64,000 bases of DNA from Microlunatus lacustris (lineage in GTDB: Bacteria > Actinomycetota > Actinomycetes > Propionibacteriales > Propionibacteriaceae). The translations under genes were made by a program, and so were the position numbers. The notes under the pieces were generated by a model that worked only from the letters and a program-made list of their open reading frames with translations, ran no database searches and was not told the DNA's origin. The stretch lies in assembly GCA_039527025.1 (NCBI GenBank), contig BAAAJN010000017.1, forward strand, positions 19,363 to 83,362. The letters are read 5' to 3'. Positions within the stretch are counted from its first letter, which is position 1. Every line of letters starts with the position of its first letter. This document shows, piece after piece, positions 9,667 through 17,431 of the stretch.

Positions 9667-10734
9667 GTGGCCGAGGCGGAGGGGGCGGGCGGCCGCCTGA
9701 CCAGCTGGCCCGAGGTGCTCGGTGCCCTCGTCCAGGGCCAGGACCAGAGCCAGGGCGCCACGGCCTGGGCGATGGAGCAGATCCTGGGCGGCGCGGCGAC
9801 GCCGGGGCAGATCGCCGCCTTCGTCGTGGCGCTGCGGGCCAAGGGCGAGACCGTGGCGGAGATCGCCGGTCTGGCCGACACCATGCTCGACTTCGCCACC
9901 CCGATCGAGCTGGGCGGGCCCGCGGTCGACGTCGTCGGCTCGGGCGGGGACCGCGCGAACACCGTCAACATCTCCTCGATGGCCGCCCTCGTCGCCGCCG
10001 GGGCCGGCGCCCGGGTGGTGAAGCACGGGAACCGGGCCGCGTCCTCGGCCTGCGGTTCAGCAGACGTCCTCGAGGCGCTCGGGGTGGTGCTGGACCTGCC
10101 ACCCGAGACGCAGCAGGGGGTCGCCGACGCCGCCGGGATCGCCTTCTTGTTCGCGCCGCTCTACCACCCCGCGCTCCGGCACGCCGGGCCGGTGCGCCGC
10201 GAGCTCGGCATCCCCACGACGTTCAACTACCTGGGGCCGCTGACCAACCCGGCCCAGCCGGTTGCGCAGGCCGTCGGGGTGGCCGACGAGCGGATGGCCG
10301 CCCTGGTCGCGGGGGTGTTCGCCGCCCGTGGCCACCAGGGCATGGTCGTGCACGGCGGCGACGGCCTGGACGAGCTCACCACGACGACCAGCTCGCGGGT
10401 CTGGGTGCACGGCGGCGGCACCGTCACCGAGACCGCCCTGGAGCCGCTGGACCTCGGGCTGGCCCGGGCCGACCCCGAGGAGCTGACGGGTGGGGACCCG
10501 GCGCACAACGCGCAGGTGGTGCACGACGTGCTGGCCGGGCGGCCGGGCCCGGTGCACGACGTCGTGGTGCTGAACGCCGCTGCGACGCTGGTGGCCTTCC
10601 ACGGACCCGACCCGGCGCGGCTGACCGAGCAGCTGGTCGAGCAGCTGGCGGTCGCGGAGGACGCGATCGCCTCGGGCCGGGCGGCGGAGACGCTGGCCCG
10701 CTGGGTCGACGTGACCCGCAGCGCCCTCAGCTGA
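9667..10734 (+). CDS. trpD: anthranilate phosphoribosyltransferase
   Basis: 355 aa, GTG start 1 bp after the upstream stop codon. It catalyses transfer of phosphoribosyl from PRPP to anthranilate in tryptophan biosynthesis. The family motifs are all present: VVGSGGDRANTVNIS for PRPP/Mg binding, KHGNRAASSACGSADVLE, and NYLGPLTNPAQP. No other trp gene is in the window; a trpD separated from the trp operon and placed beside ctaE is the arrangement known from mycobacteria. The last 8 bp overlap the convergent DUF2510 gene. Confidence 0.95.
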   Translation: MAEAEGAGGRLTSWPEVLGALVQGQDQSQGATAWAMEQILGGAATPGQIAAFVVALRAKGETVAEIAGLADTMLDFATPIELGGPAVDVVGSGGDRANTVNISSMAALVAAGAGARVVKHGNRAASSACGSADVLEALGVVLDLPPETQQGVADAAGIAFLFAPLYHPALRHAGPVRRELGIPTTFNYLGPLTNPAQPVAQAVGVADERMAALVAGVFAARGHQGMVVHGGDGLDELTTTTSSRVWVHGGGTVTETALEPLDLGLARADPEELTGGDPAHNAQVVHDVLAGRPGPVHDVVVLNAAATLVAFHGPDPARLTEQLVEQLAVAEDAIASGRAAETLARWVDVTRSALS

Positions 10735-11593
10735 CGGCGAGGGACCCGAGCGCGTCCGCGGCCTGCTGGGCCAGCCCGGGATCGGCGTCGTCCGGCACCG
10801 AGGTGGCGGCCACCACCACCGAGCCGTCGTCCAGGCCGACCAGCACGGTGGTCAGCTCGTCGTAGCGGCTGGGCAGACCGGTCACCCGGTAGTGCACCTG
10901 CGCCGTCACCAGCACGCCGGCGTGGCCGTCGACCGCGTGGTCGGTCACCTCGACCGCCTCGACCCTGGTGCTGGTAGAGCCGAAGAGCAGTCGGCCCAGC
11001 TCCGTCGTCACGGCCCGACCGCGTGCGGTCAGGTCGGCGGCGTCACCGGCCTGCAGCCGGCCGAGCAGCACCGCGGCGGTCCAGGGCGTGCTGCCCTCGG
11101 ACCGGGAGTGCACCGGTGCCCAGGCCAGGAAGCAGGCGTCGAGCAGCCGCGGGACGCTCATCGGGTCGGGGTGCGTGCGGTACGGGCTGCCGGGCAGGGT
11201 CATCGACACCGGCCCGACGGTGGCCACCCGGGTGGACTGGTCGAGCCGGCCGACTGCAGCGCCACCGGACGCGCCGGGGACCGGGGTGGCGACGACGGGG
11301 GAGCGCGCACCCCGCTGGACCCCCGGCCCGTCCCCCCAGATGGCCAGACCGAGACCGACGGTCGCGCTCAGGAAGAGGGCGACGCAGACCAGCAGGGCCA
11401 CCACGGTCTTGAAGGGGGACGGCCGCCGCCGGACCAGGTCGTCGTCGGGCCGGGCGGGGGCGTGCAGCCGGGGGCTGGGGGCCCGGGGGGACTCGCTGAT
11501 CGCCTCGGTCCAGTCGCCGCCGTCCCACCACCGGTACAGGTCGGGCGTGCCGGCGGGGTCGGGGTACCAGCCGGGCCGCGGGGCAGCGCTCAC
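10727..11593 (-). CDS. DUF2510 membrane protein
   Basis: 288 aa, GTG start. The N-terminus is a DUF2510 domain (PGWYPDPAG...YRWWDGGDWT), a short Trp-rich module common in Actinobacteria and thought to lie on the cytoplasmic side. One membrane helix (TVVALLVCVALFLSATVGLG, about residues 63-85) follows and the remaining 200 residues would be extracytoplasmic. That part has no motif I recognise. The gene has a TAGGCT hexamer 6 nt before the start and shares a 79-bp divergent region with the gene at 11673. Its 3' end overlaps trpD by 8 bp in convergent orientation. Confidence 0.8.
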   Translation of the reverse strand: MSAAPRPGWYPDPAGTPDLYRWWDGGDWTEAISESPRAPSPRLHAPARPDDDLVRRRPSPFKTVVALLVCVALFLSATVGLGLAIWGDGPGVQRGARSPVVATPVPGASGGAAVGRLDQSTRVATVGPVSMTLPGSPYRTHPDPMSVPRLLDACFLAWAPVHSRSEGSTPWTAAVLLGRLQAGDAADLTARGRAVTTELGRLLFGSTSTRVEAVEVTDHAVDGHAGVLVTAQVHYRVTGLPSRYDELTTVLVGLDDGSVVVAATSVPDDADPGLAQQAADALGSLAVS

Positions 11594-11599
11594 CGGGCG

Positions 11600-11605
11600 A
11601 GCCTA
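11600..11605 (-). promoter_or_regulatory. -10 element of the DUF2510 gene (leaderless)
   Basis: TAGGCT, 6-nt spacer, then the GTG at 11593. Confidence 0.5.
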
Positions 11606-11660
11606 GCCCGGCCGGGGAGGGTTCCCCGCCGAGCGCGGACGGCGGCTGGGAGACCCGCGA

Positions 11661-11666
11661 CATACT
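11661..11666 (+). promoter_or_regulatory. -10 element of the 137-aa conserved gene (leaderless)
   Basis: CATACT, 6-nt spacer, then the GTG at 11673. It is back to back with the DUF2510 promoter. Confidence 0.4.
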
Positions 11667-11672
11667 GCACGG

Positions 11673-12086
11673 GTGATCTCGCGCGACCTGGCCGCTGCCC
11701 TGGCCCCCCTGCTCCCCTGGACGCCTCGCAACGGCGACCAGTTCTACATACCTCAGGAGGAGATCGCCGACTCGGTCTTCACGGTCAGCGACATGGTGGT
11801 GGAGCGGGTCACCCAGCACGGTGAGACCCGCTTCCACTTCAACGGCACGGTGGAGTGGGCGCTGGACTCGGTGGAGGCCGACGCCGTGGTCTGGTTGCCG
11901 CGGGAGGACCAGCTCCGCGAGCTGGTGGGGCCGTGGTTCCTCTCCCTGGACGCCAGCCCCGAGGGCTTCGTGGTCACCGTCAGCGGGCCGGGCCGGGCGC
12001 ACCACACCGATCCCGAACCGGTCGCCGCCGACGCCTACGGCCGGGCGCTGCTGTACGTCCTCACCGCCGCTCCCGCCCGGACCTGA
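11673..12086 (+). CDS. conserved actinobacterial protein of unknown function
   Basis: 137 aa, GTG start. The sequence contains the blocks GDQFYIPQEEI, FNGTVEWALDSVE and VWLPREDQLRELVG, which I recall from a widespread actinobacterial family of about 140 residues. Members are sometimes labelled as pilus-assembly related, without evidence that I know of. No signal peptide, membrane helix or catalytic motif is visible. The sequence is acidic and looks like a small soluble alpha/beta protein. The prepilin peptidase gene lies next to it on the opposite strand, which may be the origin of that label. Confidence 0.7.
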   Translation: MISRDLAAALAPLLPWTPRNGDQFYIPQEEIADSVFTVSDMVVERVTQHGETRFHFNGTVEWALDSVEADAVVWLPREDQLRELVGPWFLSLDASPEGFVVTVSGPGRAHHTDPEPVAADAYGRALLYVLTAAPART

Positions 12087-12113
12087 GCAGACGGCGTCAG
12101 CCGGGCCAGCGGG

Positions 12114-12767
12114 TCAGCGGGTCAGCGCGGCCAGGTAGGTGCCGAGCAGCATCGAGGGCGCGTACGCGAAGCTTCCGCCCCGGCGCAGCACCAGCCGCAC
12201 CAGGCCGACCACCCCGCCGACCAGCGTGCCCGCCACGAGGGCGAGGACGAGCAGCCGCCACCCGTCCGCCGCGGCGGCGGCACCGAGCAGTGGGGCGTAG
12301 CGGACGTCACCGAAGCCGAAGCCGCCCCGCGACGCGGCCCAGAGCATGAGGTAGAGCACGCCGGCGGCTGCCGCACCGGCCGCGCTGCGGACCAGCTGCG
12401 ACCACCCCCCGCCCACCGACGCCCCCGTCAGCGCAGCCACCGCCATGGCGACCCAGGTGAGCTGCACCAGGCGGAGCGGCAGCCAGGTGGTGACGTGGTC
12501 GACCGCCGCCAGCAGCACCCCGCCGATCGCCAGCACGGTCCACAGGGGCTGCACCGAGGGCGCCAGCGTCGTCCACGCGACGGCGGCGGCCAGCGCCGCG
12601 CAGGTGCCGACGCCGGCCACGAAGCGAGCTGTCGGCAGCCGGGCGTAACCCGGCGGGTCGTCGTCCTGCGGCTCGGGCAGCCAGCGGAGCAGCGGACCGC
12701 TGACCAGCGCCGCCGTCACCCCGGTGGCGAGCACCGCCAGCCACACCAGCAGCTGGGCCGACGTCAT
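12114..12767 (-). CDS. A24-family prepilin peptidase
   Basis: 217 aa. A polytopic membrane protein with two aspartates in the places expected for A24 aspartic proteases: AVDHVTTWLPLRL and GFGFGDVRYAP (the GxGD motif). Such enzymes cut, and sometimes methylate, type IV prepilin or Flp prepilin leaders. The N-terminal methylase-type cytoplasmic loop with zinc-binding cysteines is absent, so this is the short TadV/CpaA-like form. No prepilin or secretion ATPase gene is in the window. TAGGAT lies 6 nt before the ATG. Confidence 0.85.
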   Translation of the reverse strand: MTSAQLLVWLAVLATGVTAALVSGPLLRWLPEPQDDDPPGYARLPTARFVAGVGTCAALAAAVAWTTLAPSVQPLWTVLAIGGVLLAAVDHVTTWLPLRLVQLTWVAMAVAALTGASVGGGWSQLVRSAAGAAAAGVLYLMLWAASRGGFGFGDVRYAPLLGAAAAADGWRLLVLALVAGTLVGGVVGLVRLVLRRGGSFAYAPSMLLGTYLAALTR

Positions 12768-12773
12768 CCAGCG

Positions 12774-12779
12774 ATCCTA
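12774..12779 (-). promoter_or_regulatory. -10 element of the prepilin peptidase gene (leaderless)
   Basis: TAGGAT, 6-nt spacer, then the ATG at 12767. Confidence 0.5.
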
Positions 12780-12819
12780 CGGAGGGCCGGCCGCGGCCCG
12801 CCCGCGCCCGGACCGGCGC

Positions 12820-13290
12820 TCACGCCGCCACGCCGAGCCGTCCCGGGGGTGCCTCGACGGCGCCGGTCACGGTCCGCGAGGCCGTCAGCAGCCGCAGGGC
12901 GAGCAGGGCGCTGCACCAGGTGCTCCCCGGCCGCGACAGCTCTTCCAGCGACGACGCCGCCACCCCCAGCTCCTCGGCCAGTGCGGCCGCCCCGCCGTAC
13001 CGGCCGAGCAGCCGCCGCAGCCGCCGCCGGGACTCAACGGCCGGCACCTGACGCGTCCGCAACGACCGGACGTCGGTCCCCGCGACCTGGAGCAGCGCCC
13101 GGGCGTGCTCGGGGCTGATCCGGCGCACCGGCCGGCCGCTCCGTCCCTGGACCAGCGACGTGGCCATCCGGGGCGGGACGCCGGCGAGCACGGCGACCTC
13201 GGTCGCGCTCAGGCCGCCGCCGTCCATCAGGTGCCGCAGGTGGGCCCGGAAGGGTCCGGCCTCCACCCAGGGCGGTGCTGCTGCCACCAT
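12820..13290 (-). CDS. helix-turn-helix protein, probable DNA-binding
   Basis: 156 aa from an ATG with a near-perfect ribosome site (AGGAGG, 5 nt spacing); longer in-frame readings lack one. The N-terminal half looks like an XRE-type helix-turn-helix (GLSATEVAVLAGVPPRMATS) with the RRISPEHARALLQV segment typical of small actinobacterial repressor-like proteins. A second alpha-helical repeat in the C-terminal half (GGAAALAEELGVAASSLEE) resembles another HTH. Target genes are unknown. It lies between the prepilin peptidase and the sunset-domain gene, all on the minus strand. Confidence 0.65.
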   Translation of the reverse strand: MVAAAPPWVEAGPFRAHLRHLMDGGGLSATEVAVLAGVPPRMATSLVQGRSGRPVRRISPEHARALLQVAGTDVRSLRTRQVPAVESRRRLRRLLGRYGGAAALAEELGVAASSLEELSRPGSTWCSALLALRLLTASRTVTGAVEAPPGRLGVAA

Positions 13291-13394
13291 CTCGTCCTCC
13301 TGGTCGTGGGTCTCACCCAGGAGGGCCCGCGCAGGAGCGGGATTGTTAACGGCGGCCGGCGAGAAGTTCCGGAGCGGACCGGTCCGGACGCGCA

Positions 13395-13428
13395 CGAGCC
13401 CCCCGCCGGTGGTCCGGCGGGGGGCTCG
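13395..13428 (-). terminator. hairpin terminator after the sunset-domain gene
   Basis: A perfect 15-bp stem (13395-13409 with 13414-13428) with a TGGT loop lies 28 bp downstream of the stop at 13456 and upstream of the HTH gene. No U-tract. Confidence 0.7.
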
Positions 13429-13455
13429 GGATGCGGTGGTGAGGCGGTGCGGGGG

Positions 13456-14553
13456 TCAGCCCTGCGCGCGGGTGAAGCCGGCCCGCTCGGCGCTCTCCTC
13501 GCTGTCGAACCACACCTCCGCGACGGTCTGGGCGTAGCCGCCGCCGTCGGGCAGGTGGTACTTCATCGAGTTCTCGTTGCCCTTGATGACGAAGCCCTCC
13601 GGCGGCTCGGTGCCGGTGTAGGAACCCTCGCCGTAGGTCGAGGACGTCGGCTTGAGGACGGCCACCGGGGTGATCTCCTCCTCGGTGACCGGGCTGCTCT
13701 CGACCGTGTCGTCCCCGGCCGGAGCCGACGGTGCCGACGACGGGGCCGGCGTCGAGGGCCGGGCCGCCTGCCAGCCCGAGTCCTGGCTACCGCCCAGCAG
13801 CTTGCGGACGACGACGGCGACGCCGGCCAGCGCCGCCACGACGGCGATCCGCTTGACCCAGCTGCCGCCTGCCTTCTCCTCGGGCAGCGTCAGCTCACCG
13901 CGTGCGGCCGCGGCCGTGGCGCGGCCGCGCTTGACGACCTCGACGGCCAGCGGCGAAGCGGCGGCCGCGCTGAGCGCGGTGCCGACCTTGGGCAGCAGCT
14001 CGTCGTTGACGTGGTCACGGGCCGACTCGAAGGCGGGACCCACCTTGCTGACCGCGTCCTGGGCCACCGCCGTGCCGCCGGCCACCACGGGGGCGATGCG
14101 CAGCGAGGCGGCCTCGGCGAGCGGCGCCACCTTGTCGGCGGCGGCCTGGGCGTAGGGTGCTACCGCCCCGACGGCCTGCCCCGCCAGGGGCGCTGCCTTC
14201 TCGTAGGCCTGGTGGGCGAACGGGCCGGCTGCCGCAGCCGCGCCGGTGGCCAGCGGGACGGCCTTCTCGTAGGCCTGCTGGGCCAACGGGACGGCAGCGG
14301 CCGCCATCCCGGCGGCGAGCGGGACGGCCTTGCCGTAGACCTGGTGGGCCAGCGGGAGTGCGGCACCCGCGGCCGCGGCAGCGCCCGTGGCCAGCGGGCC
14401 CGCCTTGGCGGCCACCCCCTGGTACAGCGGGGCGACCCGCTCGGCGGCGGTCTGGGCCAGCGGCACGAGCCTCTCGGTCCTGGTGGTGGTGACGGTCTCG
14501 ACGACGGACGGGGTCTTGCTCCGAGCGGCGTCGACGCGGTTCTTACGCTTCAC
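13456..14553 (-). CDS. alanine-rich helical-repeat membrane protein with C-terminal sunset-like domain
   Basis: 365 aa from a GTG preceded by GGAGG at 4 nt. About residues 25-190 are degenerate repeats of roughly 20-30 residues built on the pattern PLAxGAAAAAGPxAHQAYEKA, predicted as long amphipathic helices like those of apolipoprotein or phasin-type proteins. A membrane helix follows (RIAVVAALAGVAVVV), then a Pro/Ser linker, then a compact C-terminal domain (EGFVIKGNENSMKYHLP, AEVWFDSEESAERAGF). That end matches my memory of the sunset domain of ArfC-type channel accessory proteins. Function unknown. Its transcript has a TACGGT -10 near 14605 and ends at the hairpin 13395-13428. Confidence 0.75.
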   Translation of the reverse strand: MKRKNRVDAARSKTPSVVETVTTTRTERLVPLAQTAAERVAPLYQGVAAKAGPLATGAAAAAGAALPLAHQVYGKAVPLAAGMAAAAVPLAQQAYEKAVPLATGAAAAAGPFAHQAYEKAAPLAGQAVGAVAPYAQAAADKVAPLAEAASLRIAPVVAGGTAVAQDAVSKVGPAFESARDHVNDELLPKVGTALSAAAASPLAVEVVKRGRATAAAARGELTLPEEKAGGSWVKRIAVVAALAGVAVVVRKLLGGSQDSGWQAARPSTPAPSSAPSAPAGDDTVESSPVTEEEITPVAVLKPTSSTYGEGSYTGTEPPEGFVIKGNENSMKYHLPDGGGYAQTVAEVWFDSEESAERAGFTRAQG

Positions 14554-14754
14554 GTTTCCTCCGTTTGTGTGCACGGGCGACTTCCGGTTTCGCCGTGAGA
14601 GCCACCGTACCGCCGGGCGGCGGACGGCTCTCGGGGCGGGGCGCGGGGCCAGGAGCCGGGTGGCCAGGGCCGCGGCGGCGCGGGCGTGGTTGGCGGCGTC
14701 TGGGAGGATGGCCGGCGGAAACGACCAGGAACGACGACACAGGAAGGTGCCGAC

Positions 14755-15270
14755 GTGGCACAGACCGCCATCCTCCACACCAACCGCGGTGACATCACCA
14801 TCAACCTCTTCGGTGACCACGCCCCGAAGACCGTCGCCAACTTCGTGGGTCTCGCCACCGGGACCCAGGAGTACACCGACCCGCGCACCGGGACCTCGAC
14901 CACCGGCAAGTTCTACGACGGCGTGGTCTTCCACCGGATCATCGAGGGCTTCATGATCCAGGGCGGCGACCCGCTGGGCACCGGAACCGGTGGCCCCGGC
15001 TACACCTTCGCCGACGAGTTCCACCCCGAGCTGGCCTTCTCCAAGCCGTACCTGCTGGCCATGGCCAACGCGGGGCCCGGCACCAACGGCTCCCAGTTCT
15101 TCATCACCCTCGGCCCGACGCCGCACCTGAACCGCCGGCACACCATCTTCGGCGAGGTGGCCGACCAGGCCAGCCGCGACGTCGTCGACGCCATCGGCGG
15201 CGTCCGGACCGGGCGCAACGACCGCCCCGTCGACGACGTGGTGATCGAGTCGGTCGACATCACCGAGTGA
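14755..15270 (+). CDS. peptidyl-prolyl cis-trans isomerase (cyclophilin type)
   Basis: 171 aa, GTG start with AGGAAGG 7 nt upstream. It catalyses proline isomerisation during protein folding in the cytoplasm; no signal peptide. The active-site blocks FHRIIEGFMIQGGD, FADEFHPELAFS and GSQFFITLGPTPHLN are intact, and the length is typical of a single-domain bacterial cyclophilin. The stop codon overlaps the GTG of the rhomboid-like gene by 4 nt, so the two are translationally coupled. Confidence 0.95.
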   Translation: MAQTAILHTNRGDITINLFGDHAPKTVANFVGLATGTQEYTDPRTGTSTTGKFYDGVVFHRIIEGFMIQGGDPLGTGTGGPGYTFADEFHPELAFSKPYLLAMANAGPGTNGSQFFITLGPTPHLNRRHTIFGEVADQASRDVVDAIGGVRTGRNDRPVDDVVIESVDITE

Positions 15271-16115
15271 GCGCGAACCCCACCGGGCCGGACTTCTCAC
15301 CCCCCGGCTTCGTCGGCTGCTACCGCCACCCCGAGCGGATGACGGGGATCAGCTGCCAGCGCTGTGGTAAGCCGATCTGCGGTGAGTGCATGGAACCGGC
15401 GTCGGTGGGGTTCCAGTGCCCCAAGTGCGTGGACCGCGGCCGGGCCGGGACGCGGGCTCCGCGCACCCGGTTCGGCGCCCCGCTGCGCCCGGACGGCGCC
15501 GTCGTCACCAAGGTGCTGATGGCCGTCCTGGCCGGCGTCTGGCTGCTCGACTTCATCACCGGGGACCTGGCCACCTCGTTGCTGTTCATGAGCAACGCGG
15601 CCGTGGCCGACGGTCAGGTCTGGCGGCTGCTCACCGCGTCCCTCAGCTCGGGCAGCCTGCTCGGGCTGCTGATGAACCTCGCGGTGCTCTGGCTCGCCGG
15701 CCGGGCGCTGGAGTCGGAGCTGGGACGGTGGCGCTTCCTGGCCCTCTACCTGACGGCGGGGCTCGGGGGCACGACGCTGTTCTTCGTCGTCGGACCGCCG
15801 TTCGGCGGGGCGCTCGCCGCGTCCGCCGCCGTCGTCGGGCTGCTGGCGGCGAACGCGATCGGCAAGCGCAAGGCGGGCGAGGACGTCCGCGGCGACGTGG
15901 GCCTGCTGCTCCTGCTCGTGCTCTACGCGGTCCTGGTGGGCTTCAACGGCTTCGGCTGGCTGACCTTCGTCGGCGGCATCCTCGTCGGCGCCCTCAGCGG
16001 GTGGGTGCTGGCCTACGCGCCGCGCCGTCGTCGCGCCCTGCTGCAGGCCGCGGGTCTGCTCGGCGTCGTGGTGCTCTGCGCGGTGGCGATAGCCCTGCGG
16101 CTCAGCCTGGTCTGA
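15267..16115 (+). CDS. rhomboid-family membrane protein with zinc-finger N-terminus, probably not a protease
   Basis: 282 aa, GTG start overlapping the cyclophilin stop. Residues 18-54 hold a B-box-like Cys/His cluster (CYRH, CQRC, CGEC, CPKC). Six membrane helices of rhomboid type follow. The nucleophile region reads ALAASAAVVGLLAAN, so S186 is in place but the surrounding GxSG is AASA. The helix-6 block WLTFVGGILVGAL has Phe234 where active rhomboids have the catalytic His. It therefore looks like a pseudo-protease of the iRhom kind. Pairing with cyclophilin in one operon is common in Actinobacteria, as I recall. Confidence 0.85.
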   Translation: MSANPTGPDFSPPGFVGCYRHPERMTGISCQRCGKPICGECMEPASVGFQCPKCVDRGRAGTRAPRTRFGAPLRPDGAVVTKVLMAVLAGVWLLDFITGDLATSLLFMSNAAVADGQVWRLLTASLSSGSLLGLLMNLAVLWLAGRALESELGRWRFLALYLTAGLGGTTLFFVVGPPFGGALAASAAVVGLLAANAIGKRKAGEDVRGDVGLLLLLVLYAVLVGFNGFGWLTFVGGILVGALSGWVLAYAPRRRRALLQAAGLLGVVVLCAVAIALRLSLV

Positions 16116-16117
16116 GA

Positions 16118-16152
16118 GGTCGGCCAGGGCTGAGCGTCAGGCCTGGCCGACC
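16118..16152. terminator. hairpin between convergent genes
   Basis: An 11-bp perfect stem (16118-16128 with 16142-16152) and 13-nt loop just after the rhomboid-like gene. The right arm overlaps the last codons of the opposing small gene, so it may stop transcription in both directions. Confidence 0.45.
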
Positions 16153-16322
16153 GACGGGATGCCGGCCGGGTCCAGCCCGGGGGAGCGCAGCGTCAGCCAG
16201 CCCCCCACCACCGTGGCCAGCAGGACCAGCAGCAGCACGGCCACCAGCAGCGTCAGGGCCCGCTCGGACAGCCTCGGGCGGGCCCGCCGTCGCCGGCTGC
16301 CGGCGGCCGCCTCAGCCGCCAA
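16137..16322 (-). CDS. small single-pass membrane protein
   Basis: 61 aa. The start is an inferred TTG that overlaps the end of the Lrp-type gene by 11 bp, suggesting translational coupling rather than an independent ribosome site. It has an Arg-rich cytoplasmic N-terminus (GSRRRRARPRLSE), one strong hydrophobic helix (ALTLLVAVLLLVLLATVVGG) and a short outer tail. No family recognised. The coding assignment rests on composition, topology and gene overlap only. Confidence 0.5.
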   Translation of the reverse strand: MAAEAAAGSRRRRARPRLSERALTLLVAVLLLVLLATVVGGWLTLRSPGLDPAGIPSVGQA

Positions 16323-16587
16323 GGGAGAACGCAGCCTCGAGGTCGTGCGCGGAGTAGGCCCGGAAGGCGATGTGGGTCTCGGTGCTGAGCACCCCGGGGA
16401 CCTTGTTCAGGCTGTCGGCCACGACGTCGGCCACCTGGTCGTGCTGCGCCACGCGGATCAGGGCGATCAGGTCGATCGCCCCGGTCACGGAGTAGACCTC
16501 GCTGACCCCGCTGAGGGCGGCGATGGCTTCGGCGACCTCGGGGATCCGGGCGACCTCGGCCTTGACGAACACGATGGCGGTGACCAT
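16312..16587 (-). CDS. stand-alone Lrp/AsnC ligand-binding (RAM) domain protein
   Basis: 91 aa. The sequence is the alpha/beta ligand-binding and oligomerisation domain of Lrp/AsnC regulators without the DNA-binding half: VTAIVFVKAEV, a VYSVTGAIDLIALIRV core and a GVLSTETHIAF end. Such proteins form rings that sense amino acids or modulate full-length Lrp proteins. The ATG at 16587 is preferred over an upstream in-frame ATG because TAGGAT ends 7 nt before it. A much longer in-frame extension upstream is Arg/Gly-rich and unlikely. Confidence 0.8.
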   Translation of the reverse strand: MVTAIVFVKAEVARIPEVAEAIAALSGVSEVYSVTGAIDLIALIRVAQHDQVADVVADSLNKVPGVLSTETHIAFRAYSAHDLEAAFSLGG

Positions 16588-16594
16588 GGCGCTC

Positions 16595-16600
16595 ATCCTA
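16595..16600 (-). promoter_or_regulatory. -10 element of the Lrp-type gene (leaderless)
   Basis: TAGGAT, 7-nt spacer, then the ATG at 16587. Confidence 0.45.
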
Positions 16601-16628
16601 GGGGCCGGTGGGCGGGGACCCGGGTGGC

Positions 16629-17426
16629 TCAGCTGATGCCGGTCGCCACGACCTCGCGCAGGCCCGCGAGCACCTTGACGTCGCCGGCCAGCTCCACGTC
16701 GCCGATCGGCGGTCGGCCCCACAGCCAGCAGTCGAGGTCGCCGGCGGCGGCCGAGACCGTGGCGGCGGTCGGCAGCTCGTGGTCCACGGCGGCGACCACG
16801 AGCGTCGGGCCGCTCTCCGGCAGGCCCTCCTGCGTCGCGCCGGTGTAGCGGGCGAGGGTGACCAGCCAGCTGTGGCCCGTGTCGGTGCAGCGCAGCCGGA
16901 CCGTCGCCGCCAGCTCGGGCTCGAGGTCCGCGCCGGCCGGCGCGCCGCCGAACATCACGCGCAGGGCCTCGTCGACGCCGTCGGCGGCCAGCGCCGGGTC
17001 CAGCGGCGTGCGGTCACCGGCCGTGCACTCGGCGTCGACGCGGTGGATCAGGGCCTCGTGCGCCTGGCGGCGGAGCACGAAGTCCACGCTCTGGTCGTCC
17101 GCCCAGGTCCAGACCGGCGTGCCGGCCGGCGTCTTGCGCAGGGTGCGGGCGAGGGCCTTGGTGCTGCGGGTCGACAGCGCGAGCAGGGCGTCCCGCTCCT
17201 CGGGCCGGTCCAGCTCGGGCCCCTGCAGCGTCTCCGGGTCGGTGCAGCGCTGCTCGACCACGCGGCCCCAGAACGCCTGCACCTCGGTCAGGTGCCAGAG
17301 CAGGTCGTCGGCGTCCCAGCCCGGGCAGGTCGGGACCGGCGTGGCCGGGTCGACGGTGGCCAGCAGGTCGCGGAACCGCGTGGTCTCGGTGGTGACGGAG
17401 CGCAGGTGGTCGAGCTCGGCAGGCAT
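16629..17426 (-). CDS. maleylpyruvate isomerase N-terminal / mycothiol-dependent DinB-fold protein
   Basis: 265 aa. The N-terminal four-helix DinB-like fold has the family signature TCPGWDADDLLWHLTEVQ and a later LRRQAHEALIHRVDAE, which supply the metal-binding histidines. The C-terminal region (FGGAP ... LDCWLWGRP) is the SCP2-like part found in this actinobacterial family. Members include mycothiol-dependent maleylpyruvate isomerase, but most are uncharacterised, so the substrate here is unknown. TAGGGT lies 7 nt before the ATG at 17426. The gene follows the exonuclease gene with a 5-bp gap. Confidence 0.8.
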   Translation of the reverse strand: MPAELDHLRSVTTETTRFRDLLATVDPATPVPTCPGWDADDLLWHLTEVQAFWGRVVEQRCTDPETLQGPELDRPEERDALLALSTRSTKALARTLRKTPAGTPVWTWADDQSVDFVLRRQAHEALIHRVDAECTAGDRTPLDPALAADGVDEALRVMFGGAPAGADLEPELAATVRLRCTDTGHSWLVTLARYTGATQEGLPESGPTLVVAAVDHELPTAATVSAAAGDLDCWLWGRPPIGDVELAGDVKVLAGLREVVATGIS

Positions 17427-17431
17427 GCGGC

